Shown piece after piece: positions 15,905 to 25,517 of a stretch of DNA of 63,956 nt (the stretch's first letter is position 1; every line of letters starts with the position of its first letter). The notes under the pieces were generated by a model, which was not told where the DNA came from, searched no databases, and saw only the letters and a program-made list of their open reading frames with translations. The position numbers and the translations under genes are program-made. The stretch is from NCBI GenBank assembly GCA_026389315.1, contig JAPLIC010000060.1, positions 1 to 63,956 of the forward strand, in the 5' to 3' direction. Source of the DNA: Cyanobacteriota bacterium (lineage in GTDB: Bacteria; Cyanobacteriota; Cyanobacteriia; PCC-6307; Cyanobiaceae).

Positions 15905-17341
15905 CTACTTGATGTATTCCTTTAGGACGCCATTGCGGTTGGGATGGCGCAGTTTCCGCAGGGCCTTGGCTTCGATCTGGCGAATGCGCTCTCGGGTCAC
16001 ATCAAAGATCTGGCCGATTTCCTCCAGGGTTTTCATCCGACCATCATCAAGGCCGTAGCGGAGGCGCAGCACATCACGCTCGCGGGGGCTGAGGGTGGCC
16101 AGGACACCCTCAAGATCTTCACGCAGGAGATTTTTGGCGACATCTTGTTCGGGATTTTCGATGTCTGCCTCAATAAAATCACCCAACCTGGAGTCCTCCT
16201 CTTTGCCGATGGGGGTTTCGAGGGAAATGGGTAGCTGGGCCGATTTAGCGATGAAGCGCAGCTTCTCAATGGTCATCTCCATGCTTTCGGCAATTTCTTC
16301 CTCGGTGGGTTTGCGGCCGAATTCCTGGGAGAGGGTTTTGGTCGTTTTCTTGATCCGGGAGATGGTTTCGTAGAGATGGACCGGCAGGCGGATGGTGCGG
16401 CTCTGGTCGGCGATGGCGCGGGTAATGGCCTGGCGTATCCACCAGGTGGCGTAGGTGGAGAACTTATATCCTTTTTCGTGGTCGAATTTTTCGGCGGCGC
16501 GAATCAGGCCGAGACTGCCTTCTTGAATCAGATCTTGGAAAGAAAGACCACGATTCATGTATTTCTTGGCAATGGAAACAACCAAACGCAAGTTGGATTG
16601 CACCATCTTTTCCTTGGCCCGTCGCCCCAGCATCAACCGACGCCGGAACTTAATCAGGGGCATCTCTAAAAGAGCCGCCCATTCTTTCGTATCAGGATAA
16701 TGACCGTGGTCGGTTTCAAACTGGGTGGCCAGTTCCTCCAGCTGCAGCAGGTCGGCGATCTTGCGGGCCAGTTCGATTTCCTCATCCGGCCGCAGCAGGC
16801 GGATGCGGCCGATTTCCTGCAGATAAACGCGGATCGAATCCTCGGTGTAGACACCCTTGGGTCCTACCTTGATGCTGCTGAGTGCCTTGGCGCTGCGGCT
16901 GTCTTTCGCCTCGTCGCTGATTGCTTCCAGGTCGCCGTCCTCATCCAGGCTGGCCTCGATCTCGACCGCATTGGCGACCACCAAAAGGTCTTCAGCCGCC
17001 ACATCCAGGCTGGGGCTGTCGTCGTTCGGCTCGATGGCTGGAGTGGTTTTGCGGGCGGTCTTGGCTTTGCCGCCGCTGGCTTTGGTCGCCGTTTTGGTCG
17101 CCGTTTTGGTCGCCGTTTTGGTCGCCGTTTTTGACTCCGTTTTGGCCGCTGATTTAGCCGTCGTTTTGGGGGCGGCTTTCTTGGTGCCGCTGGCTTTGGT
17201 CGCTGCCCCGCTGGTGGCCTTGGTCGTGTCGGAGATCAGCTCCAGGACCTCCAAGGGGGAAATCTCGCCCACCAAGTCCGCCGTCAGGGTTTCGCTGGCA
17301 ACGGCGACGATGGAATCAACCTTGGCGGCTACGGGGGTCAT
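15905..17341 (-). CDS. rpoD: Principal RNA polymerase sigma factor
   Basis: The 478-residue group 1 sigma factor shows region 1.2 ([16 protein letters not shown]), region 2 ([20 protein letters not shown]... [20 protein letters not shown]), region 3 and region 4.2 ([20 protein letters not shown]). The N-terminal ~100 residues are a Lys/Thr/Ala-rich low-complexity extension with tandem KTAT repeats. It directs transcription of most vegetative promoters. The next gene, priA, is divergent across about 360 bases. I see no obvious terminator downstream. Confidence 0.95.
   Translation of the reverse strand: MTPVAAKVDSIVAVASETLTADLVGEISPLEVLELISDTTKATSGAATKASGTKKAAPKTTAKSAAKTESKTATKTATKTATKTATKASGGKAKTARKTTPAIEPNDDSPSLDVAAEDLLVVANAVEIEASLDEDGDLEAISDEAKDSRSAKALSSIKVGPKGVYTEDSIRVYLQEIGRIRLLRPDEEIELARKIADLLQLEELATQFETDHGHYPDTKEWAALLEMPLIKFRRRLMLGRRAKEKMVQSNLRLVVSIAKKYMNRGLSFQDLIQEGSLGLIRAAEKFDHEKGYKFSTYATWWIRQAITRAIADQSRTIRLPVHLYETISRIKKTTKTLSQEFGRKPTEEEIAESMEMTIEKLRFIAKSAQLPISLETPIGKEEDSRLGDFIEADIENPEQDVAKNLLREDLEGVLATLSPRERDVLRLRYGLDDGRMKTLEEIGQIFDVTRERIRQIEAKALRKLRHPNRNGVLKEYIK
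17081..17131 (-). repeat. Tandem 12-base repeat encoding (KTAT)n in the RpoD N-terminus
   Basis: On the plus strand the unit GGTCGCCGTTTT recurs four times in a row, encoding [17 protein letters not shown] at residues 71-87 of RpoD. Such in-frame repeats can change copy number by slippage without a frameshift. Confidence 0.85.
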
Positions 17342-17700
17342 GGAAACTCAGAGGGGGTGACAACCTGGGCAGAGCGGGAGCCTCACTGCCGATGGCGATC
17401 GCGGCAAGACGATCGGAAGCGACGCAGGAGTCCTTGGGGTGGGGGATGATGGTGGGGAAGCCAGGGATCCGATGGACAAGCGGATCCCCCGTTGCGGGGG
17501 CCAAGGGGTCGGCCATGAAGTCAGGGGGGAATGGCAATCCGGTGGCGCTGACGAGGCAGCGTTTCAAACCCGGCTTCAGGGCCCCGTTGAACTTCTTGAT
17601 GGACGGAACTCTGCCCGGTTCCGACGGCAGTCTGTGGGACTGCCCAACACAGACATTCTAGGAATGGAGTGAGCGGTTTGCAAGATTGGGACGGCCTGCA
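17342..17700. other. Divergent intergenic region between rpoD and priA
   Basis: About 360 bases with no convincing gene. It must carry both divergent promoters, but I cannot assign clear -35/-10 pairs. It contains a HIP1 octamer GCGATCGC (17395-17402) and a short inverted repeat in which two GGATCC hexamers flank 11 bases (about 17467-17489). Confidence 0.5.
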
Positions 17701-19998
17701 GTGAGCGCACCAGCGGTCGTCCCTTCTGCGCCGACCTGGGTTGAGGTCTGGCTGGAGGCCGGCAGGGAGGGACGAATCTTTACCTATGCCAACCCCAAGG
17801 AGTGGCCCCTTCGTCTTGGGGACCTGGTGCTGGTGCGGCTCCAGGGGAGACGCCACTCCGGCCTGGTCGTTGGCTTCCCCACCGCCCTCAGCGGCGAGCT
17901 GGCGGAGCTGGTCCTGCAGCCCATCGAAGCGGTGTTGCAATCCGCCGCCATTGATCCAGGTTGGCAAGACCTGGTGGCGGAGGTCGCCGAGGCCACCCAC
18001 ACCAGCCTTTTTCGCACCCTGCGCAGTGTGTTGCCGCCGGGATGGCTGGGCCAGCGCTCCGCAGCTCGCAACGATTCGCTGGCGGCGGAGCCGCAGGTGC
18101 TGACGGTGCGGCTGGCCGCTGCGGCGAACCCCGCAGCGGACGGACTGGCCGCCTTGACGGAGCGCCAAAGGCAGGTGCTGGCCCATCTGGCCAGCACCAA
18201 GGAGGCGGTGGCCCAAAAGGATCTGCTGGCCGCCGTTGGCTGCAGCGCCAGTGTGTTGTCGGCCCTGGAGCGCCGGGGACTGATCGAGCGGCAGCGCCTG
18301 AGCCGGCCCGCGGCCATGGCGGCGGGGTCTGGGACGGCCCGGCCCGACGTTGGGTCGCAGCAGTCGCCCCCCTGCCTCAGCCCCGCCCAGGCAGAAGCCG
18401 TTGCGATCATCAGCGCTGCGACGGGGCTGGCTGAGTTCCTGCTCTGGGGGGTGACCGGATCGGGCAAGACGGAGGTGTATCTCCAGGCTGCCGCCCGCCA
18501 GCTGCAGGCTGGCCGCAGCGTGTTGCTGCTCGCCCCCGAAATCGGCTTGATCCCCCAGCTTTTGGATCGCTGCCGCCGCCGCTTCGGAATCCAGGTGCTC
18601 GAATACCACAGCGGCATGGGCGAACGGGAGCGGGTGGCGGTTTGGCGGGCCTGCCTGGAGGCCGCCGGGCGCAAGCCCCTGCTGGTGGTGGGTACCCGCT
18701 CCGCGGTTTTTCTGCCCCTGGGTGCCTTGGGGCTGATTGTGCTGGATGAGGAGCATGACGGCTCCTATAAACAAGAGAGTCCGATGCCCTGTTATCACGC
18801 CAGGGATGTGGCCCGCCTAAGGGCCCACCGCTCGGGGGCCCGGCTGGTCCTGGGCAGCGCCACCCCATCGCTGGAAACCTGGTGGGACAGCCACAAACCC
18901 CAGGCCCAATGTCGCCTCTTGCGCTTGCCGGAGCGCATCCAGGGACGGCAGTTGCCCCCAGTGCATGTGGTGGACATGCGCGCCGAGCTGGCGGAGGGCA
19001 ATCGCCGCCTGATCAGCTTCCCTTTAAGCGAGTCCCTGGGCCGTCTCGCAGGCCGCGGCGAACAGGCTGTCGTGCTGGTGCCACGGCGGGGTTACCACAC
19101 CTTTTTGAGCTGTCGCAGTTGTGGGGAGGCGGTGCTCTGTCCCCATTGTGATGTGGCCTTGACCGTGCACCGCCGCCGGGATGGACACGAATGGCTGCGC
19201 TGCCACTGGTGCAACCACCGTCAGGAGAGGACCGACAGTTGCGGCCATTGCGGTTCCACCGCCTTCAAGCCGTTCGGGGCGGGAACCCAGCGGGTGATGG
19301 AGCAGTTGGCCAGCGAACTTCCGGACCTGCGGCTGCTGCGTTTTGACCATGACACCACCCGGGGACGGGATGGCCATCGCCGCCTGCTCGAACGCTTCGC
19401 CGCCGGCGAGGCCGATGTGTTGGTGGGCACCCAGATGCTCGCCAAGGGGATGGATCTGCCCCAGGTGACCCTGGCGGTCGTGCTCGCCGCCGATGGTCTC
19501 TTGCACCGCCCTGACCTGCGGGCTTCCGAACAATGCCTCCAGCTGTTGCTGCAGCTGGCGGGTCGGGCGGGCCGGGGCGAACGCCCGGGCCAGGTGTTGG
19601 TGCAGACCTACAACCCCGATCACCCCGTCATCCGCCACCTGGTCGATGGCCGTTACGAGCGATTTCTGGCCGAGGAACTGGCCCTCAGGCAGACGGGAGG
19701 CCAGATCCCTTTCGCCCGGGCTTGTCTGCTGCGACTGGCTGGGGTTTCTGCTGCCACGACGGCCACCACCGCCACGGCCCTGGTGGAGATGATTCGGCCC
19801 CGGCTGGAGCAGGAGGGTTGGTTGGCGATTGGCCCCGCTCCCGCCCCCGTGGCGCGGGTCGCGGGGCGCAGCCGCTGGCAGGTGCTGTTGCACGGCCCGC
19901 CAGGGTCCCCCTTGCCCCTGCCGCCAGAACAGGATCTACGGGCCCTGTTGCCCCCAAAAGTGTCCCTGGCCATTGATCCTGACCCGCTCCAGCTTTGA
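17701..19998 (+). CDS. priA: Primosomal protein N' (replication-restart helicase PriA)
   Basis: This protein of about 765 residues has an N-terminal 3'-DNA-end-binding domain, a Walker A motif GVTGSGKTEVYLQ, the DEEH box (LDEEHDGSYKQ), zinc-binding cysteines in CRSCGEAVLCPHC and CHWCNHR...CGHCGS, and helicase motif VI-like QLAGRAGRGERPGQV. It reloads the replicative helicase at collapsed forks. I chose GTG 17701; TTG 17686 is the only other in-frame option close by. Confidence 0.94.
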   Translation: MSAPAVVPSAPTWVEVWLEAGREGRIFTYANPKEWPLRLGDLVLVRLQGRRHSGLVVGFPTALSGELAELVLQPIEAVLQSAAIDPGWQDLVAEVAEATHTSLFRTLRSVLPPGWLGQRSAARNDSLAAEPQVLTVRLAAAANPAADGLAALTERQRQVLAHLASTKEAVAQKDLLAAVGCSASVLSALERRGLIERQRLSRPAAMAAGSGTARPDVGSQQSPPCLSPAQAEAVAIISAATGLAEFLLWGVTGSGKTEVYLQAAARQLQAGRSVLLLAPEIGLIPQLLDRCRRRFGIQVLEYHSGMGERERVAVWRACLEAAGRKPLLVVGTRSAVFLPLGALGLIVLDEEHDGSYKQESPMPCYHARDVARLRAHRSGARLVLGSATPSLETWWDSHKPQAQCRLLRLPERIQGRQLPPVHVVDMRAELAEGNRRLISFPLSESLGRLAGRGEQAVVLVPRRGYHTFLSCRSCGEAVLCPHCDVALTVHRRRDGHEWLRCHWCNHRQERTDSCGHCGSTAFKPFGAGTQRVMEQLASELPDLRLLRFDHDTTRGRDGHRRLLERFAAGEADVLVGTQMLAKGMDLPQVTLAVVLAADGLLHRPDLRASEQCLQLLLQLAGRAGRGERPGQVLVQTYNPDHPVIRHLVDGRYERFLAEELALRQTGGQIPFARACLLRLAGVSAATTATTATALVEMIRPRLEQEGWLAIGPAPAPVARVAGRSRWQVLLHGPPGSPLPLPPEQDLRALLPPKVSLAIDPDPLQL

Positions 19999-20032
19999 TG
20001 CACCATGGGGTCGTGGGCTTCGGCCCCAGGGG

Positions 20033-21190
20033 CTAGGCCGGCAGTTCGGGCAGGCCGAAGCCAAGGCTCAGGCGCAGCCGCTGCAGGGCCAGGGAGAGCA
20101 TCAACAACAGGGCGATGACCAGGCTGCCCAGACCCAGGGGACTCCACCGCCAGCAGTCCAGCTCCAAAGTGTTGCGGCGGCCGCTTTGCAGGGGCCAGAG
20201 CACCCTCCCCAGTCGCTTGCCAAAGCCCGGTTTCCGGGGGGCGGTGGCAGCGCTGTTCTCCACCTCGCTTCGGGTGGCCAGGGGCACGGCCCGCCGCACA
20301 TCCCCCGCTGCCACCGGATCGAGCAGCACTTCCAACTGGAGTCCCGGTAAGTTCGGCACGGCGGTGAGGTCCAGATCCAGGAGCAGGTGCTGGTGCACCC
20401 CCACCAGCCAGTTGCGCTCACGCAACTCCAGGGTGGGCGGGGGAAGCGGGGTGGCCGCCAGCTCGCCGATCAAGTTGAGGCTTTGGCCCAGGGCGGCCAG
20501 GGCCTGGGGGGCCGCCAGCACAGGGGTTTGCAAGATTTCCTCGGCCCCCTGACGATGCCGTTGAAAGCTGCCGTTGCGGCTTTGGCCCAGGGCTTCCACA
20601 AAACGTTGTTGCAAGGGGGAGGGGCTGCCGCTGGCCGGGCGGAGGGCATGGCTGATCTGGAGCCGACCCGGTCCTGCGAAATGGATTTCGCTGCGCACCC
20701 GCATGCAGCCCCCCAACAATTGAGAAAGAAGCACGGACAGCAGCAGGGCCACAACCACGGCGGCGAAGCCGCGCGGGGCCTCAAGGGGACCGACCGGAGG
20801 TGGGGCTTCCGGCTCCGGGGCGGTGGCGCGGCTCTGGCGCCGCCGCCCCGGGCTCAGCCTTTCCAGGGGCGGAGCGCTGGCCAGGCTGGGCAGGGTGAGG
20901 GACCACTCCCTGGGTCGGTTCAGCTCAGGGGCCTCCAGCACTTGCAGCAGATCCCGGGCCTGGTGGCGTAGCTGCTGGTCGTGGCACCCCTGCAGGCTGC
21001 GACAGCAGGCGGCGGCGGTATCGGTGCGGCCTTGGCCCATCAGGGCGGTGGCCATCAGCAACCTCAGGCGCCCCCCTTCCGGGCTGGTGGCTGGGTAACT
21101 GGCACAGAGGGGCTCAAGCAAACGCAGCACCTGGCCGTATTCGCCGCGATCAAGGGCGACTCTGGCCTGCTGGAGGGGATCCGTCGTCAT
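20033..21190 (-). CDS. TPR-like plus DUF3153 membrane protein
   Basis: In this 385-residue protein, residues 1-100 form helix pairs resembling tetratricopeptide repeats (ARVALDRGEYGQVLRLLEPL). A Pro-rich linker leads to a hydrophobic segment at about 143-160 ending LLGGCMRV, which looks like the lipoprotein signal that normally starts DUF3153 proteins. The DUF3153 domain (about 161-345) and a C-terminal hydrophobic helix (about 352-370) follow. DUF3153 is a cyanobacterial family of unknown function. The fusion to an upstream cytosolic-looking domain means the Cys cannot act as a normal lipobox. It lies 6 bases after argB. Confidence 0.75.
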   Translation of the reverse strand: MTTDPLQQARVALDRGEYGQVLRLLEPLCASYPATSPEGGRLRLLMATALMGQGRTDTAAACCRSLQGCHDQQLRHQARDLLQVLEAPELNRPREWSLTLPSLASAPPLERLSPGRRRQSRATAPEPEAPPPVGPLEAPRGFAAVVVALLLSVLLSQLLGGCMRVRSEIHFAGPGRLQISHALRPASGSPSPLQQRFVEALGQSRNGSFQRHRQGAEEILQTPVLAAPQALAALGQSLNLIGELAATPLPPPTLELRERNWLVGVHQHLLLDLDLTAVPNLPGLQLEVLLDPVAAGDVRRAVPLATRSEVENSAATAPRKPGFGKRLGRVLWPLQSGRRNTLELDCWRWSPLGLGSLVIALLLMLSLALQRLRLSLGFGLPELPA

Positions 21191-21196
21191 GCCGCC

Positions 21197-22135
21197 TCAG
21201 GCGCAGGGGGCGGGCGCGGTGGCGGGCGCGGGCGCGGTGGCTTTGTTCAGGTCCTTGGCCGAGGCCACCACCATCGTACCGATGCCCGCGTTGCTGAAGA
21301 CCTCGAGCAGCAGGGAATGGGGCACCCGGCCATCGAGGATGTGGGCGGCGGCCACCCCCTGGGCCAGGGCACGGATGCAGCATTCGGTCTTGGGGGTCAT
21401 GCCGCCAGCCACGATGCCGCTGGCGATCAGCCCACGGGCTTCGGCCAGGGTCGTCTGGCGGATTAGGGAATTCGGATTGTCCCTGTCCCGCAGGATGCCC
21501 ACGGTGTCGGTGAGCAGGATCAGTTTCTCGGCCTGGAGCGCCGCAGCCAGCTCGCCGGCCACCGTGTCGGCATTGATGTTGTGCACCTGGCCGGTCGAAT
21601 CCGGGGCGACGCTGGAGATCACCGGCATGTAGCCGTTTTCCAGCAGCGGCAGCAGCACGCTTGGATCGACATGGGCCACGTCCCCCACCAGCCCATGGGT
21701 GCCGTCCCCCAGGGTGCGGGCCGTGACCAAAGCGCCATCGCCGCCCGCCAAGCCAACAGCCCGCCCCCCCACCAGGTTGAGCCCATTGACGATGCGTTTG
21801 TTGAGGCGCCCGACGAGCACCATTTCGACCACATCCATGGTTTCCGAGTCCGTCACCCGCAGGCCTTCGCGGAACTCAGGCTGGATCTGGAGGCGTCCGA
21901 GCCATGCGTTGATCTCCGGACCACCGCCATGGACCACCACCACCTTGACGCCAACGCAGCTCAGCAGCACCAAATCCCGGAAAATCGCCTCGCGCAGGTC
22001 CTCCCGCACCATCGCTGCACCGCCGTACTTCACCACCATGCAGCGTCCCGAGAAGCGCTGGATGAAGGGCAGGGCTTCACTGAGGACGGAAACCCGCAGG
22101 CTGTCGGCCTCGCTGACGGTGTGGTCTTGACTCAC
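21197..22135 (-). CDS. argB: N-acetylglutamate kinase
   Basis: The 312-residue amino-acid kinase phosphorylates N-acetylglutamate in arginine synthesis and in cyanobacteria is the target of PII. Motifs include [37 protein letters not shown] and [10 protein letters not shown]. It starts with GTG 22135 overlapping the DUF2854 stop (GTGA). The C-terminal ~15 residues are an Ala/Pro-rich tail. The cluster DUF2854-argB-DUF3153 reads as one operon. Confidence 0.95.
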   Translation of the reverse strand: MSQDHTVSEADSLRVSVLSEALPFIQRFSGRCMVVKYGGAAMVREDLREAIFRDLVLLSCVGVKVVVVHGGGPEINAWLGRLQIQPEFREGLRVTDSETMDVVEMVLVGRLNKRIVNGLNLVGGRAVGLAGGDGALVTARTLGDGTHGLVGDVAHVDPSVLLPLLENGYMPVISSVAPDSTGQVHNINADTVAGELAAALQAEKLILLTDTVGILRDRDNPNSLIRQTTLAEARGLIASGIVAGGMTPKTECCIRALAQGVAAAHILDGRVPHSLLLEVFSNAGIGTMVVASAKDLNKATAPAPATAPAPCA

Positions 22136-22695
22136 GGGGCGGCGGTGGTGGGTGGGGTGGCGTTGGGCAGCAGGGTGAGCAGCAGATGGGCCGAATCCGG
22201 TTGGCTCAGTTCAGCCATCAGGCCAGGTCCGAAGAAACGTCCCAACCGATCCTGTCGGTCCTGCCACCGCTGGAACGGCACAGCCTGGCAGCTGAACAAC
22301 AGGCGGAGTCCGTAGCCGCTGTCCTGCTGGATCTCCTCGATGGATTCCAACTGGGGAGGACGGTCCTCATCCCAGAGCTTGAGAGCCTCCAGGGACGATT
22401 CCAGGTGGGCCTTTTGGCCGTAACGCCAGCGGCTTACATCCTCAAGCACTTTGCGCAGACTTTCATTTTCGGGCAGGTCGCGCAGGGGTCGCAACAGGGT
22501 CGGCTCCGTGAGCCGGCGGGCCGGGGGCAGCTCGGCTGATTTGAGCGCCAGACCTCCCAGCAAAACGGGGATGCCATAGAAAATGGCGGGCAGGCTGAGG
22601 TTCGGGCTGTCGGTGAGGTAGGCGATCGAGCCAATCACGGTGAGAACCGCTCCAGCCACGGTGATCAGCGAACCGGGGGAAAAAAGGGCTTGCAT
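22132..22695 (-). CDS. DUF2854 family membrane protein
   Basis: The 187-residue protein has two N-terminal transmembrane helices ([19 protein letters not shown] and [17 protein letters not shown]) and a soluble domain of about 130 residues, the architecture of DUF2854 proteins in cyanobacteria and plastids. The function is unknown. ATG 22695 immediately precedes the first helix and is preferred to an upstream ATG. It ends in a 4-base overlap with the argB start, indicating translational coupling. Confidence 0.75.
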   Translation of the reverse strand: MQALFSPGSLITVAGAVLTVIGSIAYLTDSPNLSLPAIFYGIPVLLGGLALKSAELPPARRLTEPTLLRPLRDLPENESLRKVLEDVSRWRYGQKAHLESSLEALKLWDEDRPPQLESIEEIQQDSGYGLRLLFSCQAVPFQRWQDRQDRLGRFFGPGLMAELSQPDSAHLLLTLLPNATPPTTAAP

Positions 22696-22757
22696 GGCCC
22701 CATCCTCCTGCAGCAGGGGGCAAGATGGCCACATCCTCTGGGATCGGGATCCCATCT

Positions 22758-22988
22758 ATGGCCAGCTCCTTCCCGTCGTCCCAGCCGGCCCCCGATCCAA
22801 GCGGCGAGCGACCAGCTGAGGCTGAGGACACCGCAACCCTGATGGCCTTGCTGGCCCAGGACCGCCAATGGCTGCTGCGGCAGTTGGATCGTGGCCGCTG
22901 GTCCCAGTGGCGGCTGGATCTGGCGGCCCTGGAGCGGGAGCTGGGGCAGATGTTGGACCAGGCCACCGAGAGGTTTCCCCAGGGTTGA
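22758..22988 (+). CDS. Small conserved-looking hypothetical protein
   Basis: The 76-residue protein has a Ser/Pro-rich N-terminus and a helical half, LMALLAQDRQWLLRQLDRGR followed by WSQWRLDLAALERELGQML, with heptad-like spacing that suggests a coiled coil. ATG 22758 or ATG 22725 may start it. It is divergent from DUF2854 and convergent with ssb. I recall similar short proteins in picocyanobacteria but know no function. Confidence 0.55.
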   Translation: MASSFPSSQPAPDPSGERPAEAEDTATLMALLAQDRQWLLRQLDRGRWSQWRLDLAALERELGQMLDQATERFPQG

Positions 22989-23022
22989 GATGGCCAGGGT
23001 TGATCTGGCGCCCCGACCAGGT

Positions 23023-23568
23023 TCAAAAGGGAATGTCGTCGTCCCCATCCAGCAGGTCGTCGGCCACCAGGGGCGAGGTGTTCCAGACCGGTGGCGTTTC
23101 GGCGACCACCGCCGCAGGCCGAGGGGCGGTCTCCGGCGCCGGTCGGGGGGCTTGGCTGGTTTGGGGGATCGGCCGGGGCACGTTTCGGGGCGCGGGGTCC
23201 AGCGTCGGTGCCGCTTCGGCCCTCGCTGCCACCCCAGCAGCACTGGCTGGGCCCCGGGCGGTCGCGTCCCCGAGGGGATGGAGCCGCGCCAGGGTGAGTT
23301 CGGCCCGCTTCTCTTTCACCCCATCCGCCCGACTTACGGTATTCATGCGCAGGCGCCCTTCGACCACCAGTCGCTGGCCCGCCTGGGCGCGGTTCTGCAG
23401 GTCCTGGGCCAGATTGCCCCAGCCGACCACCTTGATTTGGCCAGGGGGGTCCTCCGGCCGCAGGCCGTCAAAGCGCACGGCCATTTCAGCCACTGGCGTT
23501 TGGTTGTCCTGGGTGTAACGCACCTGTGGGGCCTCCAGCACCTCCACCTCCAGCAAACAGTGATTCAC
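23023..23568 (-). CDS. ssb: Single-stranded DNA-binding protein
   Basis: This protein of about 181 residues has an OB-fold (VNHCLLEVEVLEAP ... RLVVEGRLRMNTV), a long Pro/Ala-rich linker and the acidic C-terminal tip ending DDDIPF, which recruits partner proteins. GTG 23568 is chosen because the OB-fold begins immediately after it; an open frame further upstream encodes Arg-rich non-protein-like sequence. The OB-fold is somewhat divergent from the E. coli type. It protects ssDNA in replication and repair. Confidence 0.85.
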   Translation of the reverse strand: MNHCLLEVEVLEAPQVRYTQDNQTPVAEMAVRFDGLRPEDPPGQIKVVGWGNLAQDLQNRAQAGQRLVVEGRLRMNTVSRADGVKEKRAELTLARLHPLGDATARGPASAAGVAARAEAAPTLDPAPRNVPRPIPQTSQAPRPAPETAPRPAAVVAETPPVWNTSPLVADDLLDGDDDIPF

Positions 23569-23600
23569 TCCGATCCCTTCGGATTGCTGAGCCCATCTTG

Positions 23601-24410
23601 ATGCACGCCGCTCCATGGGTCGGGGCCGGGGGCGGGCGGATCTGGCTGTTCGCCGGCACGGGCGAGGGGCCGGCACTGGCGCAAGTCCTGTTGCAGCGCG
23701 GTTGGCGGCTCAGGATCAGTGTGGTCAGCCCCCCGGCGGCAAGGGCCTACGGCACCGCCGCCGGCCAGGAGCTGCGGGTGGGAGCCCTGGCTGGGCAGGG
23801 GGCCCTGACGCACGAGCTACTCGCCGCCCGCAGGGGTGGGGAGGGCTTTACCTGGGTGGTGGATGCCAGCCATCCCTTTGCCCGCCGCATCAGCGCCAGC
23901 CTGGCAAGCGTGTGTGCCGACCTCGATCAACCCTTGGTGCGGCTGCTGCGGCCCCTGTTGCCCCTGGGCCGGGCCGAGGCGCTGGGGGACCTCTCGGATC
24001 TGGGGCGGCATCGCCTTGCCGGTGAACGGTTGCTGTTGGCGATTGGTGCTCGCCAGTTGGCGGCGGCGGTGCGCCTCACCCCCGGGGCAGTGCACCATGG
24101 CCGCATCCTGCCCCTGCCCCTGGCCCTGCAGCAGGCGACGGCGGCCGGCTTGGACCCCCAGCGCATCGCCTGTCTGCGACCGGGAGGGGATGGCGCGATT
24201 GAGCGTGCCCTCTGCCGGCACTGGCAGTTGACCTGCGTGCTGGCCCGGCGTTCCGGAGGAACGAACGAAGCCGTTTGGCATGCCATAGCCGCCGACCAGG
24301 GCCTGCGTCTGCTGTTATTGGATCGGCCGCCTGAACCCAGTGGGGTCAGGGCCCTACCCCTGGGGCTCCTGCTGGAGCAACTGGGGTGGCCTGCGTCGGC
24401 CGGGCCCTGA
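23601..24410 (+). CDS. cobK: Precorrin-6A (cobalt-precorrin-6A) reductase
   Basis: This protein of about 269 residues begins with IWLFAGTGEGPALAQVL, the nucleotide-binding loop of CobK/CbiJ, and has VVDASHPFARRIS and the late SGGTNEAVWHAIAAD motif typical of the family. It reduces a ring double bond in precorrin-6 during cobalamin-type corrin synthesis with NAD(P)H. The ATG at 23601 fits the family N-terminus. Its 3' end is embedded in a strong inverted repeat shared with the convergent adenosine kinase gene. Confidence 0.9.
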   Translation: MHAAPWVGAGGGRIWLFAGTGEGPALAQVLLQRGWRLRISVVSPPAARAYGTAAGQELRVGALAGQGALTHELLAARRGGEGFTWVVDASHPFARRISASLASVCADLDQPLVRLLRPLLPLGRAEALGDLSDLGRHRLAGERLLLAIGARQLAAAVRLTPGAVHHGRILPLPLALQQATAAGLDPQRIACLRPGGDGAIERALCRHWQLTCVLARRSGGTNEAVWHAIAADQGLRLLLLDRPPEPSGVRALPLGLLLEQLGWPASAGP

Positions 24411-24431
24411 GGGGGCAGGCCGACGCAGGCC
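24388..24431. terminator. Large inverted repeat between convergent genes (possible bidirectional terminator)
   Basis: GGCCTGCGTCGGCC (24388-24401) and its exact complement GGCCGACGCAGGCC (24418-24431) form a 14-base perfect stem with a 16-base loop between cobK and the adenosine kinase gene. The left arm overlaps the last codons of cobK. There is no T-tract, so it may slow polymerase or protect 3' ends rather than act as a classical intrinsic terminator. Confidence 0.55.
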
Positions 24432-24439
24432 CCGGGATG

Positions 24440-25471
24440 TCAATCGAGGTGCTGGGCGACCAGGGCCGGAAGGGAGGCCTGGGGACGGGGCCCGAGCTGG
24501 GTGACCACCTGGCCGGCGCAGAGGGAGCCAAGTCGCCCACAGCGCTCCAGACTCGCTCCGCCGGTGTAGCCGTGCAGGAACCCGGCGGCGTAGAGATCGC
24601 CGGCGCCGGTGGTGTCGACCAGGGGGCCCAGCCGGAACGGTTCAATCAACAGGGTCTGATCGCCGCTGAGCAGCACCGAACCCTGTTCGCTGCGGGTCAA
24701 GGCCGCCACCTGGCAACGGCCCCGCACCTGGTGGGCTGCATCCTCGAAGCTGTCGGCTTTGTAGAGGGAGGTGATCTCCATCTCATTGGCAAAAAGGATG
24801 TCCACATGGCCGTCCACCAATTCAAGGAAGCTTTCCCGGTGACGATCGACGCAAAAGGCATCGGAGAGGGAAAGGGCCACCTGGCCGCCACTGGCACGCA
24901 TCGCGGCGGCCGCCGCCAGGAAGGCTTGTTTGGCCGCTTCGCTGTCCCACAGGTAGCCCTCCAGATAGAGAACTTTCGCCTGGGGCACCAGATCCAGGTC
25001 CAGGTCCCCGGGGTCCAGGCCTACGGAGGCCCCCAGATAGGTACACATCGTGCGCTGGGCATCCGGGGTCACCAGGATCAGACAGCGGGCGGTGGAGGGT
25101 CCACTGGCCGCGGCTGGGGTGTCAAAGCGGGCCCCCACCGATCGAATGTCGTGGGCGAAGATCGCCCCCAATTGGTCATCGCGCACGCGGCCGATGAAGG
25201 CGGCCTTACCGCCCAATTGGGCAATGCCGGCCAGGGTGTTGGCGGCGGATCCGCCGGAGGTTTCCAGACCAGGGCCCAAGGTGGCGTAAAGCCCTTCGGC
25301 TGCGATCTCATCAATCAGGGCCATGGTGCCCTTGCTGAGGCCATGGTCCTCCAGGAAGCGGTCGTCGGTTTGGATCAACACGTCTACGATGGCGTTGCCG
25401 ATGCCGACCACATCAAGAGTCCGGTCCATCGGCAGCAGACTGTTGGGGGCCGGAAAACTGGCGGCGCTCAT
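24440..25471 (-). CDS. Adenosine kinase-type PfkB sugar/nucleoside kinase
   Basis: The 343-residue PfkB-fold kinase has DVVGIGNAIVDVL at the N-terminus, TSGGSAANTLAGIAQLGG, and the catalytic anion-hole motif DTTGAGDLYAAGF. The overall sequence resembles bacterial adenosine kinases, which make AMP from adenosine, rather than ribokinase. It starts at ATG 25471; ATG 25429 (MDRTLDVV) is also possible. It lies downstream of purA on the same strand, a neighbour that also feeds AMP supply. Confidence 0.85.
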   Translation of the reverse strand: MSAASFPAPNSLLPMDRTLDVVGIGNAIVDVLIQTDDRFLEDHGLSKGTMALIDEIAAEGLYATLGPGLETSGGSAANTLAGIAQLGGKAAFIGRVRDDQLGAIFAHDIRSVGARFDTPAAASGPSTARCLILVTPDAQRTMCTYLGASVGLDPGDLDLDLVPQAKVLYLEGYLWDSEAAKQAFLAAAAAMRASGGQVALSLSDAFCVDRHRESFLELVDGHVDILFANEMEITSLYKADSFEDAAHQVRGRCQVAALTRSEQGSVLLSGDQTLLIEPFRLGPLVDTTGAGDLYAAGFLHGYTGGASLERCGRLGSLCAGQVVTQLGPRPQASLPALVAQHLD

Positions 25472-25517
25472 GGGGGCTGAAGGGAGTGGAAGGGATAGGG
25501 GGAAGGCGGCCTGCCGG

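Noticed and set aside
17395..17402. GCGATCGC octamer as a regulatory site
   Set aside because: It is the HIP1 sequence, which is scattered through many cyanobacterial genomes, including inside genes elsewhere in this window; no local regulatory meaning is implied.
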